A stretch of 64,000 nucleotides of DNA from Pseudoxanthomonas sp. PXM02 (GCF_014851805.1 NZ_JACVAK010000003.1:209501-273500); one strand, 5' to 3'; positions 28,425-38,883 are shown, numbered from the stretch's first letter. A program made the numbers and translations. Notes: a model not told the origin generated them from the sequence alone.

Positions 28425-29201
28425 CTACTCATCAAACCGCAGATGCCGCACCGACTTGCCGTTGCGGCGGATCAGTTTCAGCGCTTCGATGCCGACGGTG
28501 ATGTGGTTCTCGACGAACGATGAGCTGACCTTGGCGTCGCTGGCCTCGGTCTTCACGCCTTCCGGGATCATCGGCTGGTCGCTGACCAGCAGCAGCGCGC
28601 CGCACGGAATGCGGTTGGCGAAGCCGGCGGCGAACACGGTGGCGGTTTCCATGTCGATGGCCATACAACGCATTGCGCGCAAGCGTTCCTTGAAGGCCAG
28701 GTCGTGTTCCCACACGCGGCGGTTGGTCGTGTACACCGTGCCGGTCCAGTAGTCGTGGCCCAGGTCGCGGATCATCGTGGAGACCGCGCGTTGCAACGCG
28801 AACGCCGGCAGCGCCGGCACTTCCGGCAGCAGGTAGTCGTTGCTGGTGCCTTCGCCGCGGATCGCCGCGATCGGCAGCACGAGGTCGCCCAGTTCGTTCT
28901 TGCGCTTCAGGCCCCCGCACTTGCCGAGGAACAGCACCGCCTTGGGCATGATGGCCGACAGCAGGTCCATCATCGTCGCCGCGTTGGGGCTGCCCATGCC
29001 GAAGTTGATCATGGTGATGCCGTCGGCGGTGGCGCTGGCCATCGGCCGGTCGAGCCCGACGATGGGCGCACCGGTCAGCTGCGAGAACACGTTGAGGTAG
29101 CCGCCGAAATTGGTCAGCAGGATGTGTTCGCCGAACTGGTCCAGGGGCACGCCGGTGTAGCGCGGCAGCCAGTTGTCGACGATTTCGTTCTTGTCCTTCA
29201 T
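28425..29201 (-). CDS. amn: AMP nucleosidase
   Basis: 258-residue short-form AMP nucleosidase that hydrolyses AMP to adenine and ribose 5-phosphate. It corresponds to the C-terminal phosphorylase-fold domain of Amn (GAPIVGLDRPMASATADGIT; INFGMGSPNAATMMDLLSAI; CMAIDMETATVFAAGF; LLVSDQPM). The DMETA stretch carries the catalytic and ribose-binding residues. ATG 29201 has AAAAAGAGGCTTCC upstream; the longer frame from 29255 adds non-conserved residues. Confidence 0.9.
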   Translation of the reverse strand: MKDKNEIVDNWLPRYTGVPLDQFGEHILLTNFGGYLNVFSQLTGAPIVGLDRPMASATADGITMINFGMGSPNAATMMDLLSAIMPKAVLFLGKCGGLKRKNELGDLVLPIAAIRGEGTSNDYLLPEVPALPAFALQRAVSTMIRDLGHDYWTGTVYTTNRRVWEHDLAFKERLRAMRCMAIDMETATVFAAGFANRIPCGALLLVSDQPMIPEGVKTEASDAKVSSSFVENHITVGIEALKLIRRNGKSVRHLRFDE

Positions 29202-29314
29202 GGAAGCCTCTTTTTCTTGTTGTTGTCCGTCAATTCTGGCACGACTGCGACGCACGCACTTGGCAAGCGGCGGCCTCGCCGGTTAGGTTCCGGGTCTCTT
29301 CCAGGGGATACACG

Positions 29315-30736
29315 ATGCGAATGACCTTGTTGGCCGGGCTGGTCCTGGCTTCACTGGGCGGCAGCGCGCTGGCTGCGGCGCCCACCTCCCGTTTCACCCA
29401 GGATCCGTACCCGAGCACCTACAAGGCGCTGGCCTCCGGTCCCGTGCTGCTGACCAACGCCACCGTGCTGACCGGCACCGGCGAACGCCTCGACGGCGCC
29501 GACGTGCTGTTCGCGGACGGCAAGGTGGTGGCGGTGGGCCGCGGCCTGTCCGCCCCCGAGGGCGCCACGCGCATCGACGCGACCGGCAAGTGGGTGACGC
29601 CGGGCCTGATCGACGTGCACTCGCACCTGGGCGTGTATCCCAGCCCCGGTGTGAAAGCGCACAGCGACGGCAACGAGGCCACCGCGCCGGTGACGGCGAA
29701 CGTGTGGGCCGAGCATTCGATCTGGGCGCAGGACCCCGGCTTCCACACCGCACTGGCCGGCGGCATCACCTCGCTGCAGATCCTGCCGGGCTCGGCGAAC
29801 CTGGTCGGTGGCCGCGGCGTGACGCTGAAGAACGTGCCGTCCACCAGCTACCAGGGCATGAAATTCCCCGGTGCGCCGTGGGGCCTGAAGATGGCCTGCG
29901 GCGAGAACCCCAAGCGTGTGTATGGCGGCAAGGCCGGTCCAGCGACGCGCATGGGCAACGTGGCCGGCTACCGCGCCGCCTTCATCGATGCCAGCGAGTA
30001 CCTGAAGAAGAACGCGCCCAAGCCGCAGGAGCCGAAGAAGAAGCGCTGGTGGGAACGCGCCAGCGGCGACGACAAGGCGGACAGCGGCGGCGACAGCGGC
30101 GGCAAGCGCGACCTGAAACTGGACACGCTGGCCGGCGCGATCAACGGCGAGATCCTGGTGCACATCCACTGCTACCGAGCCGATGAAATGACCACGATGC
30201 TCGACCTGGCGAAGGAGTTCGGCTTCAAGGTCGCGGCGTTCCACCACGGCGTGGAGGCGTACAAGCTGGCCGACCGGCTGGCGCAGGACGGCGTGTGCGG
30301 TGCGCTGTGGGCCGACTGGTGGGGCTTCAAAATGGAAGCCTTCGATGGCATCCAGGAGAACATCGCGCTGGTCGACCGCCCGGCGAACAGCTGCGCGATC
30401 GTGCATTCGGATTCGGATGAAGGCATCCAGCGTCTGAACCAGGAAGCGGCGAAGGTGATGGCGAATGCGCGTCGCGCCGGCATGGGCGAGATCGCCCCCG
30501 AGCGCGCGATCCGCTGGGTGACCAGCAATGCGGCGAAGTCGCTGGGCATCGCCGAGCGCACCGGCACGCTGGAAGCCGGCAAGATGGCCGACGTGGTGGT
30601 GTGGAACCAGAACCCCTTCAGCGTGTACGCCAAGGCTGAGCAGGTCTACATCGACGGCGCACGCATCTACGACCGCAACGACCGCAGCAGGCAACCGGTC
30701 TCCGACTTCATGCTGGGCCAGGAGGTGACGCCATGA
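29315..30736 (+). CDS. Exported amidohydrolase, imidazolonepropionase-like
   Basis: 473-residue periplasmic amidohydrolase with a signal peptide (MRMTLLAGLVLASLGGSALA). The metal HxH is intact (His102, His104 in GLIDVHSHLGVYP), as are later ligand candidates HIHCYRADEM, AAFHHGVEAYK and the catalytic-Asp region VHSDSDEGIQRL. A Lys/Trp-rich charged insertion lies at about residues 230-265 (EPKKKRWWERASGDDK). It overlaps the next gene by four bases (ATGA), so the pair is translationally coupled. Likely hydrolyses dipeptides or cyclic amides; substrate not known. Confidence 0.85.
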   Translation: MRMTLLAGLVLASLGGSALAAAPTSRFTQDPYPSTYKALASGPVLLTNATVLTGTGERLDGADVLFADGKVVAVGRGLSAPEGATRIDATGKWVTPGLIDVHSHLGVYPSPGVKAHSDGNEATAPVTANVWAEHSIWAQDPGFHTALAGGITSLQILPGSANLVGGRGVTLKNVPSTSYQGMKFPGAPWGLKMACGENPKRVYGGKAGPATRMGNVAGYRAAFIDASEYLKKNAPKPQEPKKKRWWERASGDDKADSGGDSGGKRDLKLDTLAGAINGEILVHIHCYRADEMTTMLDLAKEFGFKVAAFHHGVEAYKLADRLAQDGVCGALWADWWGFKMEAFDGIQENIALVDRPANSCAIVHSDSDEGIQRLNQEAAKVMANARRAGMGEIAPERAIRWVTSNAAKSLGIAERTGTLEAGKMADVVVWNQNPFSVYAKAEQVYIDGARIYDRNDRSRQPVSDFMLGQEVTP

Positions 30737-32112
30737 AGCGCGCGCTGAGTGTCTCCCTGCCGTCATCCCAGCGCACGCTGGGATCCACCTTGCTTTCGCT
30801 TTCAAGGTGGGACGCAACAGGAGCAAGAGCCACATGGGTCCCAGCGTTCGCTGGGACGACGATGAGGGCGTTGGCGGTAGCGGTCGCCCTGGCGTCGACC
30901 TCCTTCGCCGCATTCGCTCAAGACGTCTTGATCCGCAACGCCACCGTGCACACCGCCGGGGCGCAGGGCACGCTGAAGAACGCCGACGTGCTGGTGCGCA
31001 ACGGGGTGGTGCAGTCGGTCGGCAGCGGCCTGGCCGCGCCGGGTGCGACGGTGGTCGAGGCCAATGGTCGCCCGCTGACGCCGGCGTTCTTCGGCGGCAT
31101 CACCGAGATCGGCGTGGAGGAAGTGTCGGGCGAATCGGCGACCGCGGATTCGGCGGTGACGCTGGAAGACCAGCCGATGCGTCCGGAGTTCGACGTGACG
31201 CTGGCGTACAACCCGGCCTCGGTGGTGATCCCGGTGGCGCGCGTGGAAGGCATCGGCTTCACCCTGCTGGGTGCATCGACCGGCGGCTCCTTCATCGCCG
31301 GCCAGGGCGGCGTGATGCGGCTGGACGGCAGTGCCGATCCGGTCGGCCCGCGTGCGTTGTTCGTGCGACTGGGCGGCGGCGGTGCAGCCGATCTGGCCGG
31401 CAAGTCGCGTGCGGCGCAGTGGATGCTGCTGGACCAGATGGTGGCTGAAGCGCGCGGTCGCGTGGCGGTGGATTCGCCGCATGCGCTGCTGACCCCCGCC
31501 GGTCGCGCGACGCTGGCGCGTTATCTCGCCGGGAACGGCCGCATCGTGGTGCAGGTGAACCGCGCCGCCGATATCCGCCAGCTGTTGCGCTGGGCGCAGC
31601 GCGAGAACGTGCGCATCGCCATCGCCGGCGGTGCCGAAGCGTGGAAGCTCGCACCGCAGCTCGCGCAGGCGAAGGTGCCGGTGTTCGTGGATGCGCTGGC
31701 GGACCTGCCGGCGGACTTCGACCAGATCGGTGCCACGCTGGAGAACGCGGCACGGCTGGACAGCGCGGGCGTGCCGGTCGGGTTCTCGCAGGTCGGCGAA
31801 TCGCACAACGCGCGCAAGAACCGGCAGCTGGCCGGCAACGCGGTGGCCAACGGCCTGCCGTGGGAAGACGGCCTGGCCGGCCTGACCCGCGTGCCGGCGG
31901 AGGCGTTCGGCGTGGGCGATCGCATCGGCACCATCGCGCCGGGCAAGCTGGCCGACCTGGTGCTGTGGACGGCCGATCCGCTGGATGTGTCCAGCACCGC
32001 CGAACAGGTATGGCTGGGCGGACGTGCGATGCCGATGCGTTCGCGCCAGACGGAGTTGCGTGATCGCTACCTGCAGCAGGCCGGTCCGCTGCCGCGCGCG
32101 TACTCGAAGTAA
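30733..32112 (+). CDS. Second exported amidohydrolase-like protein, apparent metal-site loss
   Basis: 459-residue partner of the preceding amidohydrolase. The coupled ATG 30733 overlaps its stop, but residues 1-43 are encoded by a REP-type repeat pair (SSQRTLGS...WVPAFAGTT). A usual signal peptide begins only at Met44 (30862; MRALAVAVALASTSFAAFAQ), which is the likely functional start. Where the first enzyme has GLIDVHSH this one has PAFFGGITEIGVEE, so HxH is missing, although the C-terminal GKLADLVLWTADPLD is retained. It may be a non-catalytic partner. The whole frame remains open, so it is not an obvious pseudogene. Confidence 0.8.
   Translation: MKRALSVSLPSSQRTLGSTLLSLSRWDATGARATWVPAFAGTTMRALAVAVALASTSFAAFAQDVLIRNATVHTAGAQGTLKNADVLVRNGVVQSVGSGLAAPGATVVEANGRPLTPAFFGGITEIGVEEVSGESATADSAVTLEDQPMRPEFDVTLAYNPASVVIPVARVEGIGFTLLGASTGGSFIAGQGGVMRLDGSADPVGPRALFVRLGGGGAADLAGKSRAAQWMLLDQMVAEARGRVAVDSPHALLTPAGRATLARYLAGNGRIVVQVNRAADIRQLLRWAQRENVRIAIAGGAEAWKLAPQLAQAKVPVFVDALADLPADFDQIGATLENAARLDSAGVPVGFSQVGESHNARKNRQLAGNAVANGLPWEDGLAGLTRVPAEAFGVGDRIGTIAPGKLADLVLWTADPLDVSSTAEQVWLGGRAMPMRSRQTELRDRYLQQAGPLPRAYSK
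30761..30861. repeat. REP-type inverted repeat pair inserted in the 5' end of the second amidohydrolase gene
   Basis: CGTCATCCCAGCGCACGCTGGG (30761-30782) and the mirror-image CCCAGCGTTCGCTGGGACGACG (30840-30861) are near-perfect inverses, each itself a CCCAGCG-N-CGCTGGG hairpin, around a 57-bp spacer. In translation they give the SSQRTLG / WVPAFAG peptides often seen in spurious xanthomonad frames. Confidence 0.75.
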
Positions 32113-32122
32113 GCGCGTGGTG

Positions 32123-33802
32123 TCAGTCCACGGAGGCGCCTGCGGGCGCCTTCGTGCTGTGTGGCGGGACAACGGCCGCGTTCTCGTCCATCACGCGATC
32201 GCCGCCCGCGCGCTTGGCGGCGTACATGGCGTGATCGGCGCGCGCGATCAGCGAGGCCACCGTATCGCCATCGCGCGCCTGGGCGACACCGAGGCTGGCG
32301 GTCAGCGCCACGTCGATGCCTTCGACCGTGGCGCAATCGTGGCGGATGCGCGCGACGACCTGGTCGCCGATGCGCGTGGCCGACGACAGACCCGCACCGG
32401 ACAGCACCAGCACGAATTCCTCGCCACCGAGGCGGCCAAGCTGATCGCCGTACTGGAACTGTTCGCTGACCGCACGCGCCACCGCACGCAGGCAGGCGTC
32501 GCCGACGGCATGCCCGTAACGGTCGTTGACCTGCTTGAAGGCATCGAGATCGATGAACAGCAGCGAGACCGGGATGTGTTCGCGCTGCCGTTCGATCAGC
32601 GCCCAGTCCAGGCGATGCTCGATGCCGCCGCGGTTGAGCACGCCGGTCAGGCCATCGCGTTCGGCATGCGCCTTGGCGCTGTCGCGTTCGCGGCGGAAGG
32701 TCAACATGCGATCGGCCAGACCCAGCGCGAGCACCACGGCGGTGAACGCGAGTACCCACGGCACGCCGTACTCCAGCCAGGGCTCGGCACGCTCGCCGCT
32801 GCTGAAACGCAGCGCGCGCCACATGGTGAAGACCAGCGTCGGCACCCACGCAATCAGCACGTAGGCCGCATGCGTCTGTCCACGCCGCCACGCCACCACC
32901 AGCGTGACCAGCGCGATGGCGTTGGTCAGCAGGAACAGCGCGTTGGCGACGTCCGGGAACCAGGCCTTGTCGGCCGGCCACGGCGACAGCAGCAGGAGCA
33001 GGCTCAGCCCGCAGCCGTACGCGCCCACCAGCCGCATCAGCAGCGCCAGTCGCGGCGTGACCTGACGCAGGCCGGCGTAGTCCAGCCACAGGTAGACCAG
33101 CATCACCGTGGCCAGCGAGCCGCAGAACCAGATGCCCGGCGGGCCGAACTGGGCCAGCCACGACAGACCCGGCCAGGCATACGCCTCGCCGTACGAGCAC
33201 AGCGCGTACAACAGCTGGAACAGCATCGCGCCGGCATAGAGCAGGTAGACGCGGTCGCGCAGCATGGCCCAGAACAGCAGTACCGCCATCGACACGCCCA
33301 GCACCATGCCGATGGCCGGCAGCACCAGCCGCACATGCCACAGGTCGGCGGCGGCATACGCCGGCGCGGATTCCACCGCGATCCGCAGGGGATAGCGCGC
33401 GCCTTCGACCTTCACCTCGATAGGCCCGTCATCCGACAGCGGGAACACCAGCGCGCGCCGGCTGTATTGCGGGTCGAGGTCGGGACTGAAGATGTCCTGC
33501 TGCCGCACCACGCCATCGGCCTGGCTGCGCACGGTCACACGGGCGGTGTAGGGGTGGTAGAACACCAGCAGCGGCTCGGACACGCCCGGCTTCGGCTGCA
33601 CCCGCCATTCGCCGTTGCCGATCACGCGCACGCCACCGGCGCCGCCCTCGAAGCGACGTTCCGAAAACAGTCCTGCGCGCTGTCCGGCCTGCTGTTCCAG
33701 CGCGACTGGCTGGAGGCGGTCGATCCGCGCGATGTTTTCCCCTTGCGCGCCTACCGGCAGCAGGGCCAACAGCAGCAGTAGCAACCCCCACTGCTGAATC
33801 AT
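32123..33802 (-). CDS. Diguanylate cyclase with 7TMR-DISM sensor
   Basis: 559-residue membrane protein that should make cyclic di-GMP. A signal peptide (residues 1-22) leads to a periplasmic 7TMR-DISM extracellular domain (residues about 30-165), seven membrane segments (about 170-385) and a GGDEF domain with DGLTGVLNRGG, FIDLDAFKQVNDRYGH and active-site GGEEF at about residues 459-463. No RxxD inhibitory site precedes GGEEF. AAGGGAAGGGG sits upstream of ATG 33802, which is preferred to 33853. A CRP/Clp-like site lies in the upstream divergent region. Confidence 0.92.
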   Translation of the reverse strand: MIQQWGLLLLLLALLPVGAQGENIARIDRLQPVALEQQAGQRAGLFSERRFEGGAGGVRVIGNGEWRVQPKPGVSEPLLVFYHPYTARVTVRSQADGVVRQQDIFSPDLDPQYSRRALVFPLSDDGPIEVKVEGARYPLRIAVESAPAYAAADLWHVRLVLPAIGMVLGVSMAVLLFWAMLRDRVYLLYAGAMLFQLLYALCSYGEAYAWPGLSWLAQFGPPGIWFCGSLATVMLVYLWLDYAGLRQVTPRLALLMRLVGAYGCGLSLLLLLSPWPADKAWFPDVANALFLLTNAIALVTLVVAWRRGQTHAAYVLIAWVPTLVFTMWRALRFSSGERAEPWLEYGVPWVLAFTAVVLALGLADRMLTFRRERDSAKAHAERDGLTGVLNRGGIEHRLDWALIERQREHIPVSLLFIDLDAFKQVNDRYGHAVGDACLRAVARAVSEQFQYGDQLGRLGGEEFVLVLSGAGLSSATRIGDQVVARIRHDCATVEGIDVALTASLGVAQARDGDTVASLIARADHAMYAAKRAGGDRVMDENAAVVPPHSTKAPAGASVD

Positions 33803-33871
33803 GGTGCCCCTTCCCTTGGTGGCGAGTGTCGGCCCCGGCCCGGCGGCGGACAAGACCGGATCGCGCCGTTA

Positions 33872-33887
33872 TGTGACCTGATTCACG
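33872..33887. promoter_or_regulatory. CRP/Clp-like site between diguanylate cyclase and degV genes
   Basis: TGTGACCTGATTCACG matches the CRP-family consensus TGTGA-N6-TCACA except for the last base. In Xanthomonadaceae the CRP homologue Clp is inhibited by cyclic di-GMP, and this site lies 70 bp upstream of a diguanylate cyclase gene. Occupancy is inference. Confidence 0.45.
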
Positions 33888-34066
33888 TAATTTATGGGGT
33901 GCAGTCGCCGTCCCCAGCCTGACCGGGGCCCCGTTTTCCTTCCCGGCTCAACTCACAAAAAGGTGACGCAACTCACACTTCATGCGTTTATCCAGCGACT
34001 TGTCTGCCGTTCTCCGCTAGTTTTCCGGAGATAGACACAAATGCGACGAATGCCGGGAGGGGCTAG

Positions 34067-35014
34067 ATGCGCATTGGGATAGTTGTCGATTCGGCGTGCG
34101 ACCTGCCGCTGGAGTACCTGGAAAAGCACAACATCGTGATCCTGCCGATCACGGTGCGGATCGGCGAGGCCGTGCTGGCCGACCATCGCGACGAACAGGC
34201 CACGCTGAGCTTCCTGCACGCGCACGTGGCCGAACGCGGCCATGAAGCCGAGACCACGCCGTTCACCGTCAACCAGATCCGCGACCTGTTCCTGGGCCGG
34301 CTGGTGATCGACTACGACCACGTCTTCTGCATGACGATCACCAAGACGCGTTCGCCGATCCACGAGAACGCGATGCAGGCCAGCTTCGCCATCCTCAACG
34401 ACTACAAGCCGGTGCGCCAGGCCGCTGGCCATAACTCGCCGTTCGCGCTGCGGGTGATCGACACGCAGAACCTGTTCGCCGCGCAGGGCATCACCGCGGT
34501 GGAAGCGGTGCGCATGCGCGATGCCGGCGCCAGCGTGCAGCAGATCCGCGTGCGCCTGGAGGAACTGGCACAGAACACGCACGGCTACATGATCCCGCGC
34601 GACCTGTACTACCTGCGCAACCGCGCGCGCACCAAGGGCGACCGCAGCGTCGGCCTGCTCAGCGCCGCGCTGGGCAGCGCGCTGGACATCAAGCCGGTGC
34701 TGTACGGCCACGCCGGCAACACCGAGCCGGTGGCGAAGATCAAAGGCTTCGAGAACGCCGTGGAACAGATGTTCAAGTTCACCGGCAACCGCGTGATGGC
34801 CGGCCTGATGACGCCCACCGTCTGCCTGAGCTACGGCGGCGAGCTGTCGGAACTGCGCGCCCTGCCCGGCTACCAGCGCCTGCGCGACATCTGCGAGAAC
34901 AACAAGGTTGAAGTGTTCGAGAGCGTCATGAGCCTGACCGGCATGGTCAACGTGGGCAAGGGCGCCGTGGTCGCGGCCTTCGCCGCGCCGCCGGCCCCGT
35001 TCAAGGCGGCATAA
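34067..35014 (+). CDS. DegV family fatty-acid-binding protein
   Basis: 315-residue cytoplasmic DegV protein (MRIGIVVDSACDLPLEYLEK at the start; ITKTRSPIHENA; GYMIPRDLYYLRNRARTKGD; ALGSALDIKPVLYGHAG). DegV proteins bind a fatty acid, often as FakB partners of a fatty-acid kinase, but no fakA is nearby. GGGAGGGG lies just upstream of ATG 34067. The 264-bp upstream region carries the CRP/Clp-like site and a repeated CAACTCACA (33948 and 33968 area). Confidence 0.88.
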   Translation: MRIGIVVDSACDLPLEYLEKHNIVILPITVRIGEAVLADHRDEQATLSFLHAHVAERGHEAETTPFTVNQIRDLFLGRLVIDYDHVFCMTITKTRSPIHENAMQASFAILNDYKPVRQAAGHNSPFALRVIDTQNLFAAQGITAVEAVRMRDAGASVQQIRVRLEELAQNTHGYMIPRDLYYLRNRARTKGDRSVGLLSAALGSALDIKPVLYGHAGNTEPVAKIKGFENAVEQMFKFTGNRVMAGLMTPTVCLSYGGELSELRALPGYQRLRDICENNKVEVFESVMSLTGMVNVGKGAVVAAFAAPPAPFKAA

Positions 35015-35070
35015 CGGCCGGCTAACGCGCCGTGGCCGACGCTATGCCCCAGGTTTCCACCGGGGGTGCC

Positions 35071-35418
35071 ATGGCCGTCCGTTACTACATCAGCCTGCCG
35101 GATCCCGGCCGCGCACGCGGCGGCGATCCGGCTTTCAGTTTCGATGCGCACGGCGCGGACGAGTTCGCCGCCCAATTGCAGCATGCGCTGCGCACCAGCA
35201 GCCTGTTCGATCGCTGGCGCGCCCGCCAGGAAGAACCCGATGAAGTCGATCCCGGCCTCGGCGTCATCGACGACGGCGCGACCGTCCGCGGCCAGCAGGA
35301 CGATCTCAGCATCCTGCTGGTGGCCACCTCTTCCATCCCGGGCCAGGTCCTCAAGCACCGCCTGCGCCTGCTGGCAGGACATGCCTGGGAGTTACGCGAC
35401 GTCTCCGCCGCCCGATGA
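35071..35418 (+). CDS. Small hypothetical protein upstream of Dph6-like gene
   Basis: 115-residue cytoplasmic protein (MAVRYYISLPDPGRARGGDP; ends LRDVSAAR) with a run of acidic residues in the middle (RQEEPDEVDPGLGVIDDGAT). I do not recognise the family. ATG 35071 has CGGGGGTGCC upstream; the alternative 35032 lacks a site. Its stop overlaps the start of the next gene (ATGA), so the two are coupled. High GC and codon use are as in the core genome. Confidence 0.75.
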   Translation: MAVRYYISLPDPGRARGGDPAFSFDAHGADEFAAQLQHALRTSSLFDRWRARQEEPDEVDPGLGVIDDGATVRGQQDDLSILLVATSSIPGQVLKHRLRLLAGHAWELRDVSAAR

Positions 35419-36098
35419 CGGAGCGGCGTCCGGTCCTGCTCGCCTGGAGCGGCGGCAAGGATGCTGCGTGGACGCTGCATGCCCTGCGCCAGCGCGATGA
35501 CGTCGAGGTCGTCGGCCTGCTGACCACGGTGACCGAAGACTACGATCGCGTGTCGATGCAGGGCATCCGTCGGACCGTACTGCATGCGCAGGCGCGCGCC
35601 GCCGGCCTGCCGCTGATCGAAGCGATGATTCCCGCACGCTGCGTCAACGACGACTATGAGCGGGCGATGGCCGACGCTCTGGCGGAAGCCGCGCGACGAT
35701 GGCCGAGGCTGCGCACGGTCGCATTCGGCGATCTGTTCCTGGAAGACATTCGCGCGTACCGCGTACAGAACCTGGCGAAGATCGGCTGGGAGGTGCTGAC
35801 GCCGCTGTTCGGCGCGGACACGACGACGTTGGCGCGCGAGATGATCGACGGCGGCCTGCGCGCGCACCTGTGCTGCGTGGATACGCAGCAGCTCGACGCA
35901 CGCTTCGGCGGTCGCGCATTCGACGAAGCACTGCTGCGCGACCTTCCTGCGGACATCGATCCGTGCGGCGAGAACGGCGAGTTCCACACCTGCGTGTCGG
36001 CAGGCCCGATGTTCAACGCGCCGCTTGCGCTGGTGCAGGGTGACACCGAACTGCGTGACGACCGCTTCGCCTTTACCGACTACGTATTGTCGGCATGA
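35415..36098 (+). CDS. Dph6-like ATP-pyrophosphatase (diphthine-ammonia ligase family)
   Basis: 227-residue PP-loop protein: LLAWSGGKDAAWTLH carries SGGKD at about residues 11-15, with TVTEDYDRVSMQGIR and C-terminal DPCGENGEFHTCVS typical of the bacterial Dph6-like family. Bacteria lack diphthamide, so the substrate is unknown; an amidation of another small molecule is likely. Coupled to the preceding small gene and convergent with the formaldehyde module. Confidence 0.85.
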   Translation: MTERRPVLLAWSGGKDAAWTLHALRQRDDVEVVGLLTTVTEDYDRVSMQGIRRTVLHAQARAAGLPLIEAMIPARCVNDDYERAMADALAEAARRWPRLRTVAFGDLFLEDIRAYRVQNLAKIGWEVLTPLFGADTTTLAREMIDGGLRAHLCCVDTQQLDARFGGRAFDEALLRDLPADIDPCGENGEFHTCVSAGPMFNAPLALVQGDTELRDDRFAFTDYVLSA

Positions 36099-36439
36099 TC
36101 CGTCGCCGGCCAATGGGCCAACGGCACCAGCACCTGCGGTTCGCGCGGTCCGTCCAGCAAGTCGGGCAACCGTGATTCGTAGTCGCGCCGGTAGGGCTTG
36201 TCCTGTCGCTCGAGGAAGGTCGCCACGTCGGGCTCGGCCCAGCGCTCGTACAGCGTGAACAGGGTCGGATCGTTCGCGTCGCGATGCAGGTCGCACGACA
36301 GGAAGGTGTCCTCCTTCGACATCGCGTCGACGATGTCGTGCACGGCCCGCAGCCATTCGTCGATCTGCTCGGGCTTCACCCGCAGGCGGACGTAGAAGAC
36401 GAGCGGCACGGGCGCGGCAGTGGCGTGATCGGACGTCAT
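36080..36439 (-). CDS. Putative quinol monooxygenase (ABM domain)
   Basis: 119-residue antibiotic-biosynthesis-monooxygenase-fold protein ([54 protein letters not shown]). Its start overlaps the stop of fghA, so it belongs to the formaldehyde operon. Members act on quinols or related compounds without cofactors, but many have no known substrate. Its 3' end overlaps the tail of the convergent Dph6-like gene by 19 bp. Confidence 0.82.
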   Translation of the reverse strand: MTSDHATAAPVPLVFYVRLRVKPEQIDEWLRAVHDIVDAMSKEDTFLSCDLHRDANDPTLFTLYERWAEPDVATFLERQDKPYRRDYESRLPDLLDGPREPQVLVPLAHWPATDHADNT

Positions 36440-37272
36440 CGGTACAGGGCCCTCGCGTGATGCGCTATGTGCTCGCCGATGAAGCTGGCGATGAAGTAGT
36501 AGCTGTGGTCGTAGCCGGGTTGCAGGCGCAGCGTCAGCGGATGGCCGGTGGCCTCGGCCGCGGCTAGCAGCAGTTCGGGCTTCAACTGTGTTTGCAGGAA
36601 TTCGTCCGCATCGCCCTGGTCCACCAGCAGCGGCAAGCGCTCCTGCGCATCCGCGATCAACGCAACGGTGTCGTAAGCCTTCCACGCCACGCGGTCTTCG
36701 CCGAGGTACGCACCGAACGCCTTCTCGCCCCACGGCACCTGCGACGGCGCGACGATCGGCGAGAACGCCGACACGCTGCGGTAGCGGCCGGGATTCTTCA
36801 ACGCGATGGTCAGCGCGCCGTGCCCACCCATTGAATGACCGCTGATCGCACGCGCATCGGTGACCGGGAAGTTCGCTTCGACCAAGGCAGGCAGTTCGTC
36901 GACGATGTAGTCGTACATACGATAGTGCGTCGCCCACGGCGCCTGCGTGGCGTTGACGTAGAAGCCCGCGCCCTTGCCCAGGTCGTAGCCATCGGCGTCG
37001 GCGACATCGTCGCCGCGCGGACTGGTATCCGGCGCGACGATGATTACGCCATGCTCGGCCGCATAGCGTTGCGCGCCGGACTTGGTGGTGAAGTTCTGCT
37101 CGGTGCAGGTCAGGCCGGACAGCCAGTACAGGACCGGCAGCTTTTCCTTCCCGGCCTGCGGCGGCAGGTAGACGGCGACGTTCATGTCGCAGCCGAGGAC
37201 ATCCGAGCGATGACGGTAGACGTCCTGCCAGCCGCCATGTAGGGCGCGGTGTTCGATGCGCTCGAGGGTCAT
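36436..37272 (-). CDS. fghA: S-formylglutathione hydrolase
   Basis: 278-residue esterase D-type serine hydrolase that turns S-formylglutathione into formate and glutathione. Motifs: [17 protein letters not shown], nucleophile elbow [13 protein letters not shown], and the catalytic His in [16 protein letters not shown] 37272 ([20 protein letters not shown]) is the conserved start. It is downstream of adhC, separated by a dispersed palindrome. Confidence 0.95.
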   Translation of the reverse strand: MTLERIEHRALHGGWQDVYRHRSDVLGCDMNVAVYLPPQAGKEKLPVLYWLSGLTCTEQNFTTKSGAQRYAAEHGVIIVAPDTSPRGDDVADADGYDLGKGAGFYVNATQAPWATHYRMYDYIVDELPALVEANFPVTDARAISGHSMGGHGALTIALKNPGRYRSVSAFSPIVAPSQVPWGEKAFGAYLGEDRVAWKAYDTVALIADAQERLPLLVDQGDADEFLQTQLKPELLLAAAEATGHPLTLRLQPGYDHSYYFIASFIGEHIAHHARALYR

Positions 37273-37288
37273 GGTGATTTCCGTGTTT

Positions 37289-37309
37289 CCTTCTCCCACT
37301 GGGAGAAGG
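37289..37309. repeat. Dispersed palindrome between fghA and adhC, copy A
   Basis: CCTTCTCCC-ACT-GGGAGAAGG, a perfect 9-bp-arm hairpin followed by TGGCGCGAAGCGCCGGATGAGG. Related to the 23334 and 37409 copies. Confidence 0.6.
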
Positions 37310-37408
37310 TGGCGCGAAGCGCCGGATGAGGATCTGACTAAGCGAGGAGGAGTACCGGATGCGGACGCTGCAAGAACCGCGGCATTCGATCATCCGGATG
37401 TCGCCGTA

Positions 37409-37443
37409 CCCTCTCCCCAACCCCTCTCCCGGAGGGAGAGGGG
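37409..37443. repeat. Dispersed palindrome between fghA and adhC, copy B
   Basis: CCCTCTCCCC followed by CCCCTCTCCC-GG-AGGGAGAGGGG; forms a strong hairpin 7 bp after the adhC stop and could attenuate transcription into fghA. Confidence 0.6.
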
Positions 37444-37450
37444 CTCGCGA

Positions 37451-38593
<1,143 letters not shown>

Positions 38594-38869
38594 TTACTTG
38601 AGGTACGAGCGGACCAGCGCGACGGCGGCATCGATGCCGGCCTCGCGCTGTTCGGGGGTGGAGGCCGGATGCGCGAACTCCTCGCGCAGATGGCTTTCCA
38701 GGATCTCCGACATCAGCCCGTTGACCGCGCCGCGCACGGCCGCGAGCTGCTGCAGCACGGGGGCGCAGTCGGCGCCTTCTTCCAGCGCACGCTCCAACGC
38801 ATCCAGCTGGCCGCGGATGCGCTTCACGCGCGTCAGCGCTTTCTTCTTGTCGGCGGGCGAGTGCGGCAT
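38594..38869 (-). CDS. frmR: Formaldehyde-responsive repressor of the CsoR/RcnR family
   Basis: 91-residue four-helix repressor. The mature N-terminal Pro2 and Cys35 (EEGADCAPVLQQLAAVRGAV), the two residues that formaldehyde cross-links in E. coli FrmR, are both present, as is a His at about 60. Located directly upstream of adhC. A G-tract operator (38884-38900) lies in its own promoter, so autoregulation and control of adhC-fghA are expected. Confidence 0.93.
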   Translation of the reverse strand: MPHSPADKKKALTRVKRIRGQLDALERALEEGADCAPVLQQLAAVRGAVNGLMSEILESHLREEFAHPASTPEQREAGIDAAVALVRSYLK

Positions 38870-38883
38870 GAGACTGATCCCGG

